A stretch of DNA of 64,000 bases, from positions 6,424,390 through 6,488,389 of the forward strand of contig CM021321.1 of assembly GCA_010645155.1 (NCBI GenBank), in the 5' to 3' direction. Shown here piece by piece: positions 10,404-22,617 of the stretch; within the stretch, counting starts at the first letter, position 1, and each line of letters opens with the position of its first letter. The notes below the pieces were generated by a model. The model did no database searches. It was given only the letters and a program-made list of their open reading frames with translations, and was not told the DNA's origin. The translations under genes and the position numbers were made by a program. This DNA comes from Tigriopus japonicus (lineage: Eukaryota > Arthropoda > Copepoda > Harpacticoida > Harpacticidae).

Positions 10404-13013
10404 TCATTTCTTCCTTCGTGGAGTCTTCTTTTGGTCCAAACCCAGTTGCGCCAAGGTCTTCATGATCCGTTCTAGATAAGCTGCATTCGATTCCAGAGTT
10501 CCTCCAACAGCCCCACTCGCTTCCGTACTCCCAAGGGACGATCCAGGACGAACTTCCTCTCCATCACTAGCAAAATCATCCTCGGAGTAATCACTATCCA
10601 CATCAGATGAGGTGCAACGTTTCCGCTCCTTGTCGTAAAGCCTTCTTCTTTTGGAATTGATCAAAGTTGAATGGGCTTGAGACAGGGCTTCCAGAATGAT
10701 CTTGCAATTCTCACGTTCTTCGGCCGAAAGATCGTCTTGGTTATCAGGACAAAGCTCCGTGAGTTTGGCGTGATAGGCCTTTTTGATCTCTTCGGTGGAG
10801 GCATTGGAGGATATGTTCAAGAGTGCGTAATGGTCATTGTTCCGGAACGGCGTACGAATAGTCTTCTTTTGTTTCGCGCTCAAGTCGATTTGACATCGTT
10901 CGATCAAGTGCAAAGTGCTCGCACACTCGGGATCGAATTTGAGGGCACTCTCAAAGTCTTCAATGGCCTGATACACAAAGGTCTTTTGCCGAAACAGCTT
11001 TCCACGCTCGAGAAAAGCCAGTCGGGACTCCTTGAATCGCAAAGACAAATTGAGATCCTTCAACTTATCGTCGATATTGGTTTGGAGGGTACTTAACAAG
11101 TAATGGATCTCGGACATGAACAACGAGTGCATGGGATCGATAGTCAAAGCCGATTGCAGGATGGATTTGGCCACACTTTTGTCTTCTTTAGCCATCTCTT
11201 GCTCAGCTCGATGATACAAGTTCCGCATCTTTTGCAGATTGGTGTCCGTCACCTGATATCGAGCCTTGCCCAATCGGGCACATTCCTTGAGAGCACTGGA
11301 AAGAACCGTGAATTTGTCCTCATTGCTCCACGAAGAGGACTCGGTGTAGTACTCGTAGAGCGATTGAAGGTATCGCAAATCCACTTGAATGTCCTCGTGT
11401 GGACGTAGCCGAACAATAATGCTCTTGGCCTCGGCGTATTTCCGACAATGTAAGAGACATTCACATCGGAGGATCAGATAATATTGGCCTTGGGGACAAA
11501 TAATTTCGCACTGAGACAGGGCAGTGATCGCTTCCGTCCACTTGGATTCGTCCAGAAAACTATTGGTATCGGCCACGGCTTCAACCATCACATCGCATTT
11601 CTTTCCATCGTCGGGAGTGAGGACATCTTCGGGCAATCGTGATCGAATCTCCGCAGCTTTGAGAGCGTGACCGGTTCGAAAGCAAATTTCCAGTAATCGA
11701 TAACACGCCTCGGTTGAATCCGAGAGCTCCACGGCTTTTTGAGCATCCGTTTGCGCCTGATAGATCTTGTCCAAGGCCAAATAGCAATCACGACGTCGTT
11801 CGTACAGTTCCGGATCTTTGGGATTGATTTTCATGAGCTTGGTCAGAGCCACGGCGCATTCCAAGGGTTTGCGCTCACTCAAGAGCTCTTTGGTCAGGGC
11901 TTTTTGACGCATGTAATCTTCCGTGTACTGGACCTTTTGCTTTTCCTTCTTCTGCATCTTTTTCATCGCATTTTGAATACGTCGCTCCTCTTGCTTCTTT
12001 TGGCGTTTGGTCAACTGACGGACTTCAATCACAGATCCGAGACTTTCCCGAGATTCACTTCGTTGAACCGCGGGTTCTTCCGAACGGATGACTTCCGGTT
12101 CCGGCTTCGATTCCGGAACCTCGGCGATTTTCGGCGGCAATTTTACAGTCTCACTTTGATCGGGTTCGGGCGGAATGGAGCTAGCCGCCATTTTGTCCCG
12201 TTTCCTGGCGGCCTTCTTCGATTTACGAGCCTCACGTTTCATTTCTAATCGGGATTTTTTGGTATAATTGCCCCCATTGCCCCGATCAGCCTCGCCTTCT
12301 TCGCTCAAAGAAGGCGTTACGGTATTATCGCGAGCGGTTAACTCAGTCGAGGTCTCGACCATCGGGGTGGGTGTGGATGGGCGGGGTGGATCCACGGTTA
12401 ACTGAGGCTTTACCGCTGGCCCGGACTCGAAAGGGACCCTCGGATTCATCAGTATGGGCGGGCCCGAAGGTTGAGCCCAAGTTAACACGGGCGATAAAGG
12501 TCTTAAGATCTCGGGCGTGACTTGACCAAACAACACGGGCGAACTAGGGCGTGACTCGAGCAATTGGGCCAATTCCCGCGCTTTATCCACTTCCGAGACC
12601 AATTGCGAACCGAACAAAGGCACGCCCGAAGGCGGGGGCGAGGGGAACACGATCACGGGGGCGGGCACCACGGGTATCCAGGGCGCAGGCGCGTGCCACA
12701 TCCCCGATGATGAAGGTGGAACCGCGGGTGGAACCGAGGCCGTTTGAGGGTGAAATCGAGCGACGTGCTTGGGCCAATCGCGTTCCTGACATAATTGGGA
12801 ACAATATTGATGGGACGGACATTCGGGACAACCCAAGAGATCGGGATTACACAGAAACCCGCAAGTGACACATCGTCGAGGCGCTCCCGATCGTCGATGA
12901 GCATGATGAGAAGAAGAAGCTGAGGAAGAGGAACTCGTTGATGAGGCAACGACCTTCTTGAATCCGGGACGACGATTCATGGTGCCATCCAACAAGCAAT
13001 CCGAAGCTATCAA
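10404..13013 (-). CDS. MYND zinc finger + tetratricopeptide + J-domain protein, intronless
   Basis: One uninterrupted frame of 869 codons; a second in-frame ATG at 12980 (codon 12) could be the true start. An N-terminal MYND-like zinc finger (about 48-87) shows CVTC, CPEC and YCSQLC pairs followed by a WPKHVARFH end. A Pro-rich linker and a Lys/Arg/Glu-rich coiled stretch (about 260-370) follow, then helical repeats of tetratricopeptide type (about 385-720, for example LECAVALTKLMKINPKDPEL). The J domain (about 728-797) has YALLNISSNASTEEIKKAYH. The invariant HPD loop that stimulates Hsp70 reads CPD (C755). The tetratricopeptide + J arrangement is that of DNAJC7/DNAJC3 co-chaperones; the added MYND finger is not part of those families as I know them. 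With HPD broken, Hsp70 ATPase stimulation is doubtful; a scaffold role is an inference. Lack of introns in an intron-rich neighbourhood may indicate retroposition. Confidence 0.8.
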   Translation of the reverse strand: MIASDCLLDGTMNRRPGFKKVVASSTSSSSSASSSHHAHRRSGAPRRCVTCGFLCNPDLLGCPECPSHQYCSQLCQERDWPKHVARFHPQTASVPPAVPPSSSGMWHAPAPWIPVVPAPVIVFPSPPPSGVPLFGSQLVSEVDKARELAQLLESRPSSPVLFGQVTPEILRPLSPVLTWAQPSGPPILMNPRVPFESGPAVKPQLTVDPPRPSTPTPMVETSTELTARDNTVTPSLSEEGEADRGNGGNYTKKSRLEMKREARKSKKAARKRDKMAASSIPPEPDQSETVKLPPKIAEVPESKPEPEVIRSEEPAVQRSESRESLGSVIEVRQLTKRQKKQEERRIQNAMKKMQKKEKQKVQYTEDYMRQKALTKELLSERKPLECAVALTKLMKINPKDPELYERRRDCYLALDKIYQAQTDAQKAVELSDSTEACYRLLEICFRTGHALKAAEIRSRLPEDVLTPDDGKKCDVMVEAVADTNSFLDESKWTEAITALSQCEIICPQGQYYLILRCECLLHCRKYAEAKSIIVRLRPHEDIQVDLRYLQSLYEYYTESSSWSNEDKFTVLSSALKECARLGKARYQVTDTNLQKMRNLYHRAEQEMAKEDKSVAKSILQSALTIDPMHSLFMSEIHYLLSTLQTNIDDKLKDLNLSLRFKESRLAFLERGKLFRQKTFVYQAIEDFESALKFDPECASTLHLIERCQIDLSAKQKKTIRTPFRNNDHYALLNISSNASTEEIKKAYHAKLTELCPDNQDDLSAEERENCKIILEALSQAHSTLINSKRRRLYDKERKRCTSSDVDSDYSEDDFASDGEEVRPGSSLGSTEASGAVGGTLESNAAYLERIMKTLAQLGLDQKKTPRRKK

Positions 13014-15201
13014 TCACAAGATGAGCGCTAATGAGCGATGAGGACGCCAGTGGAACAACTATTGGAACAACGGGGAAGATCTCAGGAATTCAGGAAGTCA
13101 GTCAGGAGGTCACTTCACGGAGAGAGAGACGAGAGAAGTGTTGTGAAAAGTTCTGTCGAAGGTTGAGAGGAGGCCGCTGGGGCAGCTCAGGCTGGCTGGT
13201 TAGTGGATTGGGTCAGGCTTGAGAGGCTCCAAAGAAACCGCGGAGTGGCATGAAGGGGAGGGCGGAATAGCGCCGAAATGATGAAAGACGACAATCAGCG
13301 GGAAATGGAATGCGGATTGTTACTCAATCCGAGGATACCTTTAAGCTATAGGTCTCCCTGCTCAATCATATCTAATCGGGAAGATGACTGCGGTGTTTCT
13401 CTTTATCGTTCATTATTTTCCAAAAGGGACTTTGTCCTAGAGACGCTACTTTGTCCGTGTACTGCTCAAATATGTCGTCGTTAGAGACGGGCAAACTAAG
13501 CTTTCATATTTTGGTTATAGGCACTGAAATATATATATTTTTAATGTGCTTTGAAATTCGCAAACATTCAGGTCATTGTCTTTGCTGATACTAAAATTGT
13601 TAACAATTAAAGTTTGGACGTAATTGTGATTACGTACATTTTTTGCCGAAGTAACTTATCACTAAGTTATAGTAACTCATTACATCTTTCAAATAATTGA
13701 CCCAGCTCTGACATCGTGTGGATTTGTGGCTACAATAACACCGTTAACACCTTTACACTGACTTAAAGTCACGGAAAAGTTGCTTCATCCTGACTTGAAA
13801 CCCGAGCCTTCCTCTACTGTTTCAGAATAGGACCATGGAAAAAATGAAATGAAAAAACGTCAATGAACAGAATCCGGTCTGTCATGGCAAGTCATTCAAC
13901 ATTGGGCATATCATTGTCAAGAATCTGCCCGCGTACTAATGTATCGTACCTACAAGCATAAAAATTCCATTCCATTCCATTTTGCAACTCTGCTCTGTCC
14001 TTATCTCTAATCAACACTGCCTTCAAAACGCATCTCAAAGCTATTTCGGTGCTATTGTAAACATTTCGTCATAGTTGAACTCCGAGGAAAACCTCGGCGA
14101 CGACATTCCAGTAACAAATCCAATGAATCCATCCATTGTTATGAAAAGATATAAACCCACTTAAATTAGCTGCATTCCTAACGAAATCAGTGAGAGTTCA
14201 TTTTTTTAGTGAGACATAGCCTTCCCAGGTAAGCCTCGGTTAAGAGAATCTTGTTTCCTCTCCAGTAAATTACCCGTGTCTTCGGGAACCCTGAAATCAC
14301 AGGGTTTTTGGCTGATCAGGCAGAATCTGTCTAAGGTTCCCATTTATTGCTAATCTTTTAAAACTAAAAATCCATTTTTAAAGCATCCCTTCAAGTTACA
14401 TTGAAAGTCTTGTAACAAATTGTGAAATGATCAAATTTGCATTTTAGTTATTACTCCATTGCATTGCTGGAGTTGACATGACATACACAAGCTAAATCTT
14501 CTTATTTTCAGTAGTGCCTCTGAATATGGTGTTCCCAAACAAAGTTTGAAAAAAATTGCCATGCCTTCATTTTCAAAGTGTTTATTTTGTTTGCAATGAA
14601 ATGAAGTTAAACTCTCCGTTATCTATATTTGATGCAAAGGAATGCAACTTTGATGAAAGAGGTGTGTCTTCAAAACGGTCACCCTGACATCTATATTGAA
14701 AGTGAGCCGAATGAGAAAAAGAAGCTGAAATACTGCTGTTTGGAAGAAAAGCAGTGCTTCCAAATTATGCCCTTTTTGGACCAGCTCATTCGAACACCTA
14801 AACTTACCGGTATTCATTATCCCTTTCAAATACCTCTTTCTAAACTTTGATTCCTTTTAATAAACTTTTTGGGCCTTGCTCCCCCTAGTCCAAATCAATT
14901 GACCTTCCCATACCCTCAAAAATTCTTAATTTGACCTATTCAAAATTCCTCTTTGCAATCTGCATTTGGCAACCCTTCACCATTCAATTCATTCCCAAGA
15001 AGAAACCAAAGAATTCGATTCAAAATACAGGATTTCTCCCGGAATATCCCTTTGATGTGGGCGTGTCTCCAAGGCCCGTGTATCCCTTATTGGTCCCTCG
15101 CTTTGCATGTCCCACGAATCGCGTCCCAGGATTAGCGGGGGGTGGCCTCTTGTCACGCCCAATCTCGGGCTCGGGCACACCCCGCTGTTCCGCCCCACAT
15201 C
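13014..15201. other. Intergenic region with weak promoter-like signals
   Basis: A 2.2 kb stretch between divergently transcribed genes. Small open frames, for example ATG 14632 to 14850 (73 codons at most), lack recognisable domains and are not called as genes. It should hold the promoters of the MYND/J-domain gene (minus) and of USP25/28 (plus). No repeats with clear ends were found. Confidence 0.4.
14149..14234 (+). promoter_or_regulatory. Possible core promoter and 5' splice donor upstream of USP25/28
   Basis: TATAAA at 14149-14154 is followed by the arthropod-type initiator TCAGT (14186-14190) and then by the strong donor-like string CCCAGGTAAGC near 14230. Together they could form a non-coding first exon for the plus-strand USP gene. 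TATA-to-initiator spacing (about 39 bp) is longer than usual, so the call is weak. Confidence 0.25.
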
Positions 15202-18200
15202 ATGACTGTGGAAGAAGTCCGACCGCCCACTTCGAATCCCCGTCCATCCGGCCCTTCTGCCGCCCCCGTGGGCGTGGCCGAGAACACCTCCTTCCTCAAA
15301 TTCTCGCAAGCCAATCCGCCCTTAGCCAAAGAATTTCTGAATACCGTTTCCGAAGTCACGGGTAAATACTTATTCGTGAGATGTCGGTAGGTTTGATTAG
15401 GGAAAAGAGGTTCATCGTTTGTGATTTCAGGTGTGACGGATGTGGATCTGCTGTCGGCGGCCTTTAATGCAACGAGTGCGCAAGGTCAGAACGAGAATAG
15501 CGTGGCCACGGCCATTGAGTGGCTCTTGGAACGGCCGCAAAAGAGCCATCTACCGGCTCATTTGAATAACGAGCGGACCGCCTCCATTCGACGACCCACC
15601 CCTCTTCAAGTAGGCGTTGTTGACCAGTTGAAGTCTCTAAACATGAGATTAAAAGGGCGTTTTTATCTTTCGTTATTACAGACTGCCTTGCCCCCGGTGA
15701 ATAATACGGTGGAGATGCCGCCGGCCGTGGCCATGAATCGGGCGGATTTGCCTCAACCGGCTCAGCCCCCGAATTCGCCCAATCAGCCGCAACAAAAGCC
15801 CCTAGTGGACCTGACTGAAGGTGGAAGCGGAGGTTCAGGCGCCGAATCTGGGCCCGTTCAAGGGTCGGAGGACGCGGAACTCCAACGAGCCATCAAGTTG
15901 AGTCTGCAAGATCAAGGCCGAAGTCGAGAGTCGTTCGGGGGAAGTGCCTTTTCGCAGGAAGATCAGGACGTTTCCCGAGCGTTGGAAGCCTCGTTGATGG
16001 AGTCGCAAAACGGGGCCAAACGGAAACGCGGCGAGAATTGGGTGGATCCGCTGAACCCGCACGATCGAGAACGCAGTGGTTTGGTAAGGGTGGATGGCGT
16101 GAATTGTATACGAGTTTGGTATGGGTTAATTAAATTCGCGTTTTGGTTTTAGTGGCCCGTGGGTTTGAAGAACGTGGGACAGACGTGTTGGTTCTCGGCC
16201 GTGATGCAGTCCTTGTATCACATTCCGGCGTTTCGCAATCTCGTACTGAATTACCACCCCATGGAGCAAGTGATGATGAATTTGAACGATCCGCCCGCTA
16301 ATAATGGCGCTTCTGTCGGAGGCGATGTGGCCCAGAAGCCCGCTTTCGATGACAAGCAGAAGAAAATCATCGAGTTCATGCAGGAGCTTCGGAAGTTGTT
16401 TGCCCTGATGGTGGCATCTCAGCGAAAGTACGTGGATCCCACGCGAGCCGTGGACATTCTCCGAGGTAGCATTGGATGTAGCTCGTCCAATGGCGAGAAC
16501 AATCAACAAGACGTGTCCGAGTTCACGCACATTGTGCTCGAATGGGTTGAATTGGCCTTCAAGAAAGTGTTGCCCAAGAAAGACGATCGAATGGAAGAAG
16601 AGAACTCGGAGAATGTGGACCCGAATCTCGGTTGTGATAACAATCGCTCTTCTTCTTTGGTGGTTAATAGTGCGGGCGGCAACAATGCCATGTCAAAGTT
16701 ATTCTACGGCTCGTTGCTCATCGAAGGCAACGTAGACGGGAAAGTGTTCTCCAAAAAGGAAGTGTTCGGACAATATCCCTTGCAAGTGAACAGTTTCAAA
16801 GACATACACGACTCGTTGGAGAACACCACTGCTCATGAGTACTTTGATTCCTCCGGGGAGAATGGCTCGGGTCAAGAACGGTGGTTCACCGAGCTCCCGC
16901 CCGTTCTCTTCTTCTCACTGTCTCGCTTCCAGTTTAATCAAGAACGCCGATTAGCCGAGAAGATTCATAACCGGTTGGATTTTCCCGAAATGCTGTACAT
17001 GGATCGTTACATGGTGGCCAACAAGAACGTCACTCGGGACAAACGGGAACAAGTCAAACGACTCAAGGAGCAACGTGTCGAGTTGGCCTCCAAACTAGAA
17101 CGATTCACGCACTTTGGCTCCGAGAATGAAAAGATCTCGCTCAGCAACGTCTTGCAGTACACGATGGACTTTGCCAATGCTGGCCATGGGTCCATGCAAG
17201 CAAGTGGGGATGGCAATGTGACGCTTGCTCCCGATATCAGTATGGCTTCTCCTCCCGAGGGACTTCAACACCAACAACCTCATCAGACGCAGCAGCAGCA
17301 GCATCAACAACCCCCCATGCCTAGCACTAATGTGGCGACGTCCTTAATGCAGGTGGACTCTCCTTGTCCTTCTCCGAAAATGACTCCGGCTCATTCGTTG
17401 AGCAATTTAGTGGCCTCGGGATCCAATAACGGGCACGAAACAGCCAAAGACGAATCTATGCCCATGGATGTGGAGATGTCGTGTAAGGAGGACGAGGAGA
17501 CCTCTGACTTGTCCACCCATTCAAGCCATTACGAATCCACCAGAGGCTGTGATAACGATCCCAACAAGGCCGTGGCCTCGCCTTCGGTTTTGACTTCAAA
17601 TGTTGGACCATGTCCCAATCACATATCCGAGGCTGAACTGAGAGTGCTCCAGGTAATCATGACGAAAACCAATATATACATATGTTAACCCTTTTTATTC
17701 ACTCTATGCTGTAAGTAGTACCAATCGTAATACTCCTTTCACCTTTTAGAATTGTCTGTCAAGGTGGAAAGCAGAAGTCAAGAGTGATGTGTCCAATCTG
17801 GAGTCTGCCATTCGTGATATCGATCTGGCCATTGAAGGCATGTACAACGAAGACTGTCTAAAGAAACTCCAGTATCGTCTTCATGCTGTCATGGTCCACG
17901 AAGGTGGGATTGAATCGGGTCATTATTGGGCTTATGTCTTCGATCACAAGAAGAAGAGCTGGCTCAAGTTCAACGACAACACAGTCACAGAGGCCACTTG
18001 GGAGGAGCTTCTGAAAGAAAGCGTTGGAGGCCACTCGAACACCTCAGCCTATTCCTTGGTATACATTGACACATCGAAGCCTGACACCCTCGCCGAATCC
18101 GATCGAGTCATGGGTAAGTTTTTCTGCTTCTTTTGAACAATCGCCACCCATGTTTTGCCTAACTGTTTCCCTTGATTTGTTTGTTTTAGAAGGAGACTCG

Positions 18201-19691
18201 TCCATGGAAAAAATGGAGTCTGGCGCCATCGAGTCTCTTATTAACATTTTACCAAATGACTTGGCCAGTTTTGTAACCGAAGACAATCTGCTTTTCGAGA
18301 AAGAGCGTCGGAAATGGGATATTGACCAAGAGAACCGGAAAAAGCAGGAAGCCATATTGCGTGAATGTGCCGCAGGGACCAACACTGATCCCAATAGCGA
18401 TGTCGAGGTAAGAAACAAACAAATGCCGGCAAAGTCTTCTCAATCAACTTCTCAATTTCATTTTACCTTGTTCAGGTTATTCAGGAAAAGCTCACGTACG
18501 TCCACACTCACGCCAAGTTGTCAGTGCGGACCTCTTGTGACATCATCAAGGCTTACATTGCGTCGTTACGAGAAGGGTCCTTCAGCTTGCACGCGGCGCT
18601 CGAAACCATCTCAGAGAAGACCCTGCATCATTATCAGCGTCTTCTACAACCCTCCGATTCTCCCGAGTTTTCCGAAGGTCGCCTGGAATCGTTCATCTTG
18701 TACTTGCTTAAGAATGGAACCTCCAAGGAGTTGCAGGAGATGGCCGTTCTTGAGCAGTTCTCGTTACCCGGTTTAGATAACGACGGTCAGCATGCTTCGG
18801 CAATTCGCTCCGCTGCAGACGAGAAGTTGATAGCACTTCGAAAAAGCAGATCAATGGCTGCCATGGAATTGCGAGAGTGGCACCAGGCATATCACCTGTT
18901 CCGGGTGTCTGCCCACTGTTATGTCATGGGTGTGGACAACTTCTTGATCCAGAAGTTCGAGTGTAGTTTGGACTTGTTCATAATTGCCTACAATGTCAGT
19001 GTAAAGATCATGGAATCTCCTCCAAAGGTGAGAAAGACCAAAATCTGCCTCGATCAAAATTGATTTCAACCATTAGCATGATTCTCATTTTCAGGCGAGT
19101 TTTAAGGGCTTGCGAACAACGCCCTTGGTCCAGGCTCTTTGTCAATCTTTACTTGAGGTGAACAGCACTCTCATCAAACAGTTCAAACTCGGCGAGCGCC
19201 TCAACGACATTCTCACCAGCATCCAAAAGCTCGTGATCCCAGCCTTGATCATTCTCGAGACTCGGATTGCCCGCCAAGAGAGCACCATCAACCCCACCGT
19301 GTCCGGCCAAAAGCCGTCGTTTATGAACCAGACTTGCGCTCGTCTTCGCGAGGATTGGTGTGCTCTGTTGGCCGAACCCAATCTCCCACCAGAATCGTCT
19401 GCCTTCACCAGTCAGATTCTCGAGGCCGTTCTCGATCCGACGGTGAAGGGAGGCATGGATCTGGTCATGGAGCAAATTCCGAGAAGCTGTGATCATATTG
19501 AACAGAGTGCGGACCTGAAGTTGTCAGTGCGATATCGGGAGGCGGTCAAACGAATGCGTGACTTTCAAAGCAGTCTAGCCTCGACAGCAACGACCTCCTC
19601 GGCAACTCCTTCCATGAGTGGAGCATCGCCCTCTTCGGGGATGAGGTCGTCGCCTTCTAGTGACAGTAACAAGCAAGTGTCTGCTTCCTAA
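15202..19691 (+). CDS. Ubiquitin carboxyl-terminal hydrolase of the USP25/USP28 family
   Basis: Eight exons: 15202-15361, 15431-15609, 15682-16083, 16153-17652, 17750-18113, 18190-18407, 18476-19027 and 19095-19691, about 1,323 residues. The N-terminus has a UBA-like helical region (VTDVDLLSAAFNATS) and two ubiquitin-interaction-like helices (ELQRAIKLSLQDQ; VSRALEASLMESQ), as in USP25/28. The catalytic core starts WPVGLKNVGQTCWFSAV, with nucleophile C259 and oxyanion Asn N254. The histidine box HEGGIESGHYWAYVF gives H805, and the third triad member lies in the WLKFNDNTVTEATW segment. The C-terminal helical half (VHTHAKLSV...) also fits the family. The core is interrupted by a long Gln/Ser/Pro-rich insert (about 620-745), making it longer than the human proteins (about 1,050-1,080). 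The ATG at 15202 is chosen because the frame is open upstream without another ATG. It is convergent with the zinc-finger gene (239 bp). Confidence 0.93.
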
Positions 19692-19930
19692 TATTTTGTT
19701 TGCAATGCCTCTTTCTTGATCTTGTTTCCATTTGCTATTTATTTTTCGGGACTCAAGTTTGGTCGTGTCCCTGCTCCTTAGAAGTTTACATCATAACCTT
19801 GTGGTCCTGCGACAACCCGAATTATAATGAAATATAACAATCAATGTTACAAAAAAAGCCTTTCTTGGTAATTCTAGTTTCTGTATTATTAAAAGGATTT
19901 CGTCCTCCAATGAATTGCTTGCCATACAAA

Positions 19931-22617
19931 CTACATCATAGAATCGTTTCTAATCACAGCCTCTAAAGCGGCGAGGGAGACGCGACGTTTTCCTTTAAAT
20001 GCTCTCATGCACGAATGGTCGTCAAAGACGTAGACATTCTTGAAATCCATGCAACAGAGTCGACATCGCACCCACAAACGATATGGATCGGCTTTTCGAT
20101 GACCATGCTCTCTCCTTAGGTGATCCTCCACCATTCTCCGATTCCCACCTCCGAATTTCTTGGCAGGATCACATTCCCGACAAAGGAAATAATAGAAGTG
20201 ATTGGGGATCCAGAGCATGTCTGATTTTCCATAGCTTGATCTAGGATGTCCATGTTTCAAATGCAACTGCATGGCCTTTAAGGAGGAACAATGGAGGAAG
20301 CACGTGGCACATTGAAATAGATCTCGAGGATGAGCAATTACCAAATGGCGTAACACATCATGGGTGCCTTCTTTCGGCATTTCACAGAAGAAACAAGTGA
20401 AATGGCCAAGTTCGTCTTTAGGAGGAGGTACGTAATCTGGAACCGTGCAAGGGACAGGCTCTCGAATTTGGTTTGCGTTTTGTTCCATACTGTTCAGGAA
20501 GTCCAATCGATCCAAATGCCGTTTGCTTCGTACATGCTCGAAGAATTCTTTGATATTCACCGACAATTTGAGCGGGAAACAAATCGAGCAGATCAGATAG
20601 TGCTTCCTATATGGAGCTTGTTCCATGGTCATGAGATGACTTTTGCCGAGGAAGTGTTGCTGCAAATTGAAAGCGGACGGACACCATCTATTGCAAATTC
20701 GACAAATATACTTTCGTTGCAACGTGCCATTAGTCTCTGATACGATCTTGGTCTTCTTAAAACCCCAAGGTCGGAATGAATTGAAAGGCGGAGTCTGCGA
20801 TCTAAAATACAGAAGGTTAATGAGGCTGCAAACTACACTTGTCAAGTAAGCAATACTCCATTTCATCACCTGGATCTTTTCTGGGGCGAGTGGGATTCCT
20901 TTGGTGAATCTGGTTGAGAGGGTGGCGTCACCATCACTTCCACATTGGCAAGATGGTCATTCGATTGCAAATGAAGCTCAAATTGATCACGGTTAGAGTC
21001 CGGATAAGTAACACAACAAAGATTGCAATGAAACGACTTCAATCTGTCTGATCGAGTCAGGTGTTCACTTGAACGCAAATGATCATCCATGTCTTCACGT
21101 TTGGGGATTATTGAATCACATGCCAAGCAATAATCCGGAGCATTGTCTTTCCTACCATTTCCATTGTTTTCAATTGAGTTGTCCTCGAGAAGAGTCACTT
21201 TAATATTCGGTCGAAAAGTCCTATCAAATTGTTTATTGTCCCCTTTTAATGATGGGGTACTTTCTCGTGAGAACACAGGGGTCTGCTGTGGGTCTTGAAG
21301 CTCTTGTAATTCGGACCCATCAATGAAATAAGGTTGAGTTTCATCTAGTTGTCTTTCGGAGAAATTGGCGCATTTTTCGTAGGTAATTGGAAAATGAGTC
21401 AACCATTTGGGAACGTGGTTCGTCTTAAAGCTGCAAAATCGGCACTTTAAATCAAACTCCCCTTCGTAGGATCGTGTGGAAACATCTTCAAGCTCAAATT
21501 TCAAGCCTTTTTCGGGATGACGTCGCTCATAATGGTGAATAATGGCCTGGAATATATCGTTGTTTACAATCTTGTTAGGTTTATTAAACATTCAATCAGA
21601 CGAGAAATACTTGGGAGAGTTAATATTTTTCTCACGCTTTCGTTCAAAAATTACTTTAAAGAGTATATTGCACATATCGCAAAGTGCGAGTACAAGGTAA
21701 GTAAAAAAACGTGCAATCAAATTGAAGTACAATTATGATGAAACGAGACCGCTCAGATGGTGCTTAAAAAAGATAACATAAAAATACGTGACAAAAAAAT
21801 AGATTGCATTTTTTCCTTTGGCCTGTTAGAGAAAAACAGTCTAAATATTAAAAGTGAACTGAATAAATATTTGTTCAAGGTTTTTATCTGGAGCAAACAA
21901 ATCTATTTCACAAATCTATAACAAAACTATCTATTAAATAAATATATTTTTGTAAACGTTAATAATTCAAAACAACATTATCAATTTATGTACATTTACC
22001 TCATGAGTCAGTAAGAAAATGTAAAACTGACATTGTTTTCACATATCGCTCATTTTCCAAGACATCCATAACAACCAAGTAATATGTCCTTTCATAAGGT
22101 AGTACATTGTAGGCATGTTTCGGTGTTTAAGGTCACGCTTGAAATACGTGTACAGCGTAGAGGGGTAATAAAATATTGTTGAACTGGGGATAAAGAGAAA
22201 AAGGACGACCTAAGAACCCGTTCAGCCATAAGGGTCATTTCGAAGAGGCTCTTTTAATATCACTAAAATGTGTTCATAGACTTGGCAAACTACAAAGAAA
22301 GTCATTCTCACCTCCAAGCTTCGAGCGAGGAACACACTTTCGCAACGCAGACAAACGATTTGACGCCCATCCAGAGGTGGGATCACATCGCGGTACATCT
22401 GATGGGATTTCAGGGCATGGGCCCTCCGCAAATGGTCGGCCAGAAGGAAATAGCTCGTGAATAAGGGTGAAATGGCCCGAATGTTGGAGCGAATACATCG
22501 GAAACATTGAAACTGGAGCTCAGCATGCAAATCCAAGTGTTGGGACAAATCGGGCCACGAACTGGGACAAAAAGGGCACGCTTGGAACACGAGCTCTTCG
22601 GACATGGGGGAAGTCAT
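19931..22617 (-). CDS. Divergent multi-C2H2 zinc-finger protein, function unknown
   Basis: Three exons: 22617-22312, 21546-20870 and 20801-19931, about 617 residues. The protein is rich in C2H2-like modules with irregular spacing: ACPFCPSSWPDLSQHLDLH, CLACDSIIPKREDMDDHLRSSEH, CNLCCVTYPDSNRDQFELH, CRICNRWCPSAFNLQQHF, CSICFPLKLSVN...HVRSKRH, CFFCEMPKEGTHDVLRHLVIAH, CATCFLHCSSLKAMQLHLKHGH and CRECDPAKK...HLRREHGH. The linkers are not TGEKP-like, so it is not a tandem KRAB/ZAD-type array; the CxxC...HxxxxH modules resemble RNA- or protein-binding zinc fingers as much as DNA-binding ones. I do not recognise a named family. Exon junctions are supported by continuous modules (SLE to AIIHHYERRHP; RSR to SQTPPF). 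Intron 1 is 765 bp, AT-rich and contains no gene. Confidence 0.75.

Noticed and set aside
14629..14850. A 73-codon plus-strand open frame as a small gene
   Set aside because: No splice context, no recognisable domain and AT-rich surroundings; it cannot be distinguished from chance.
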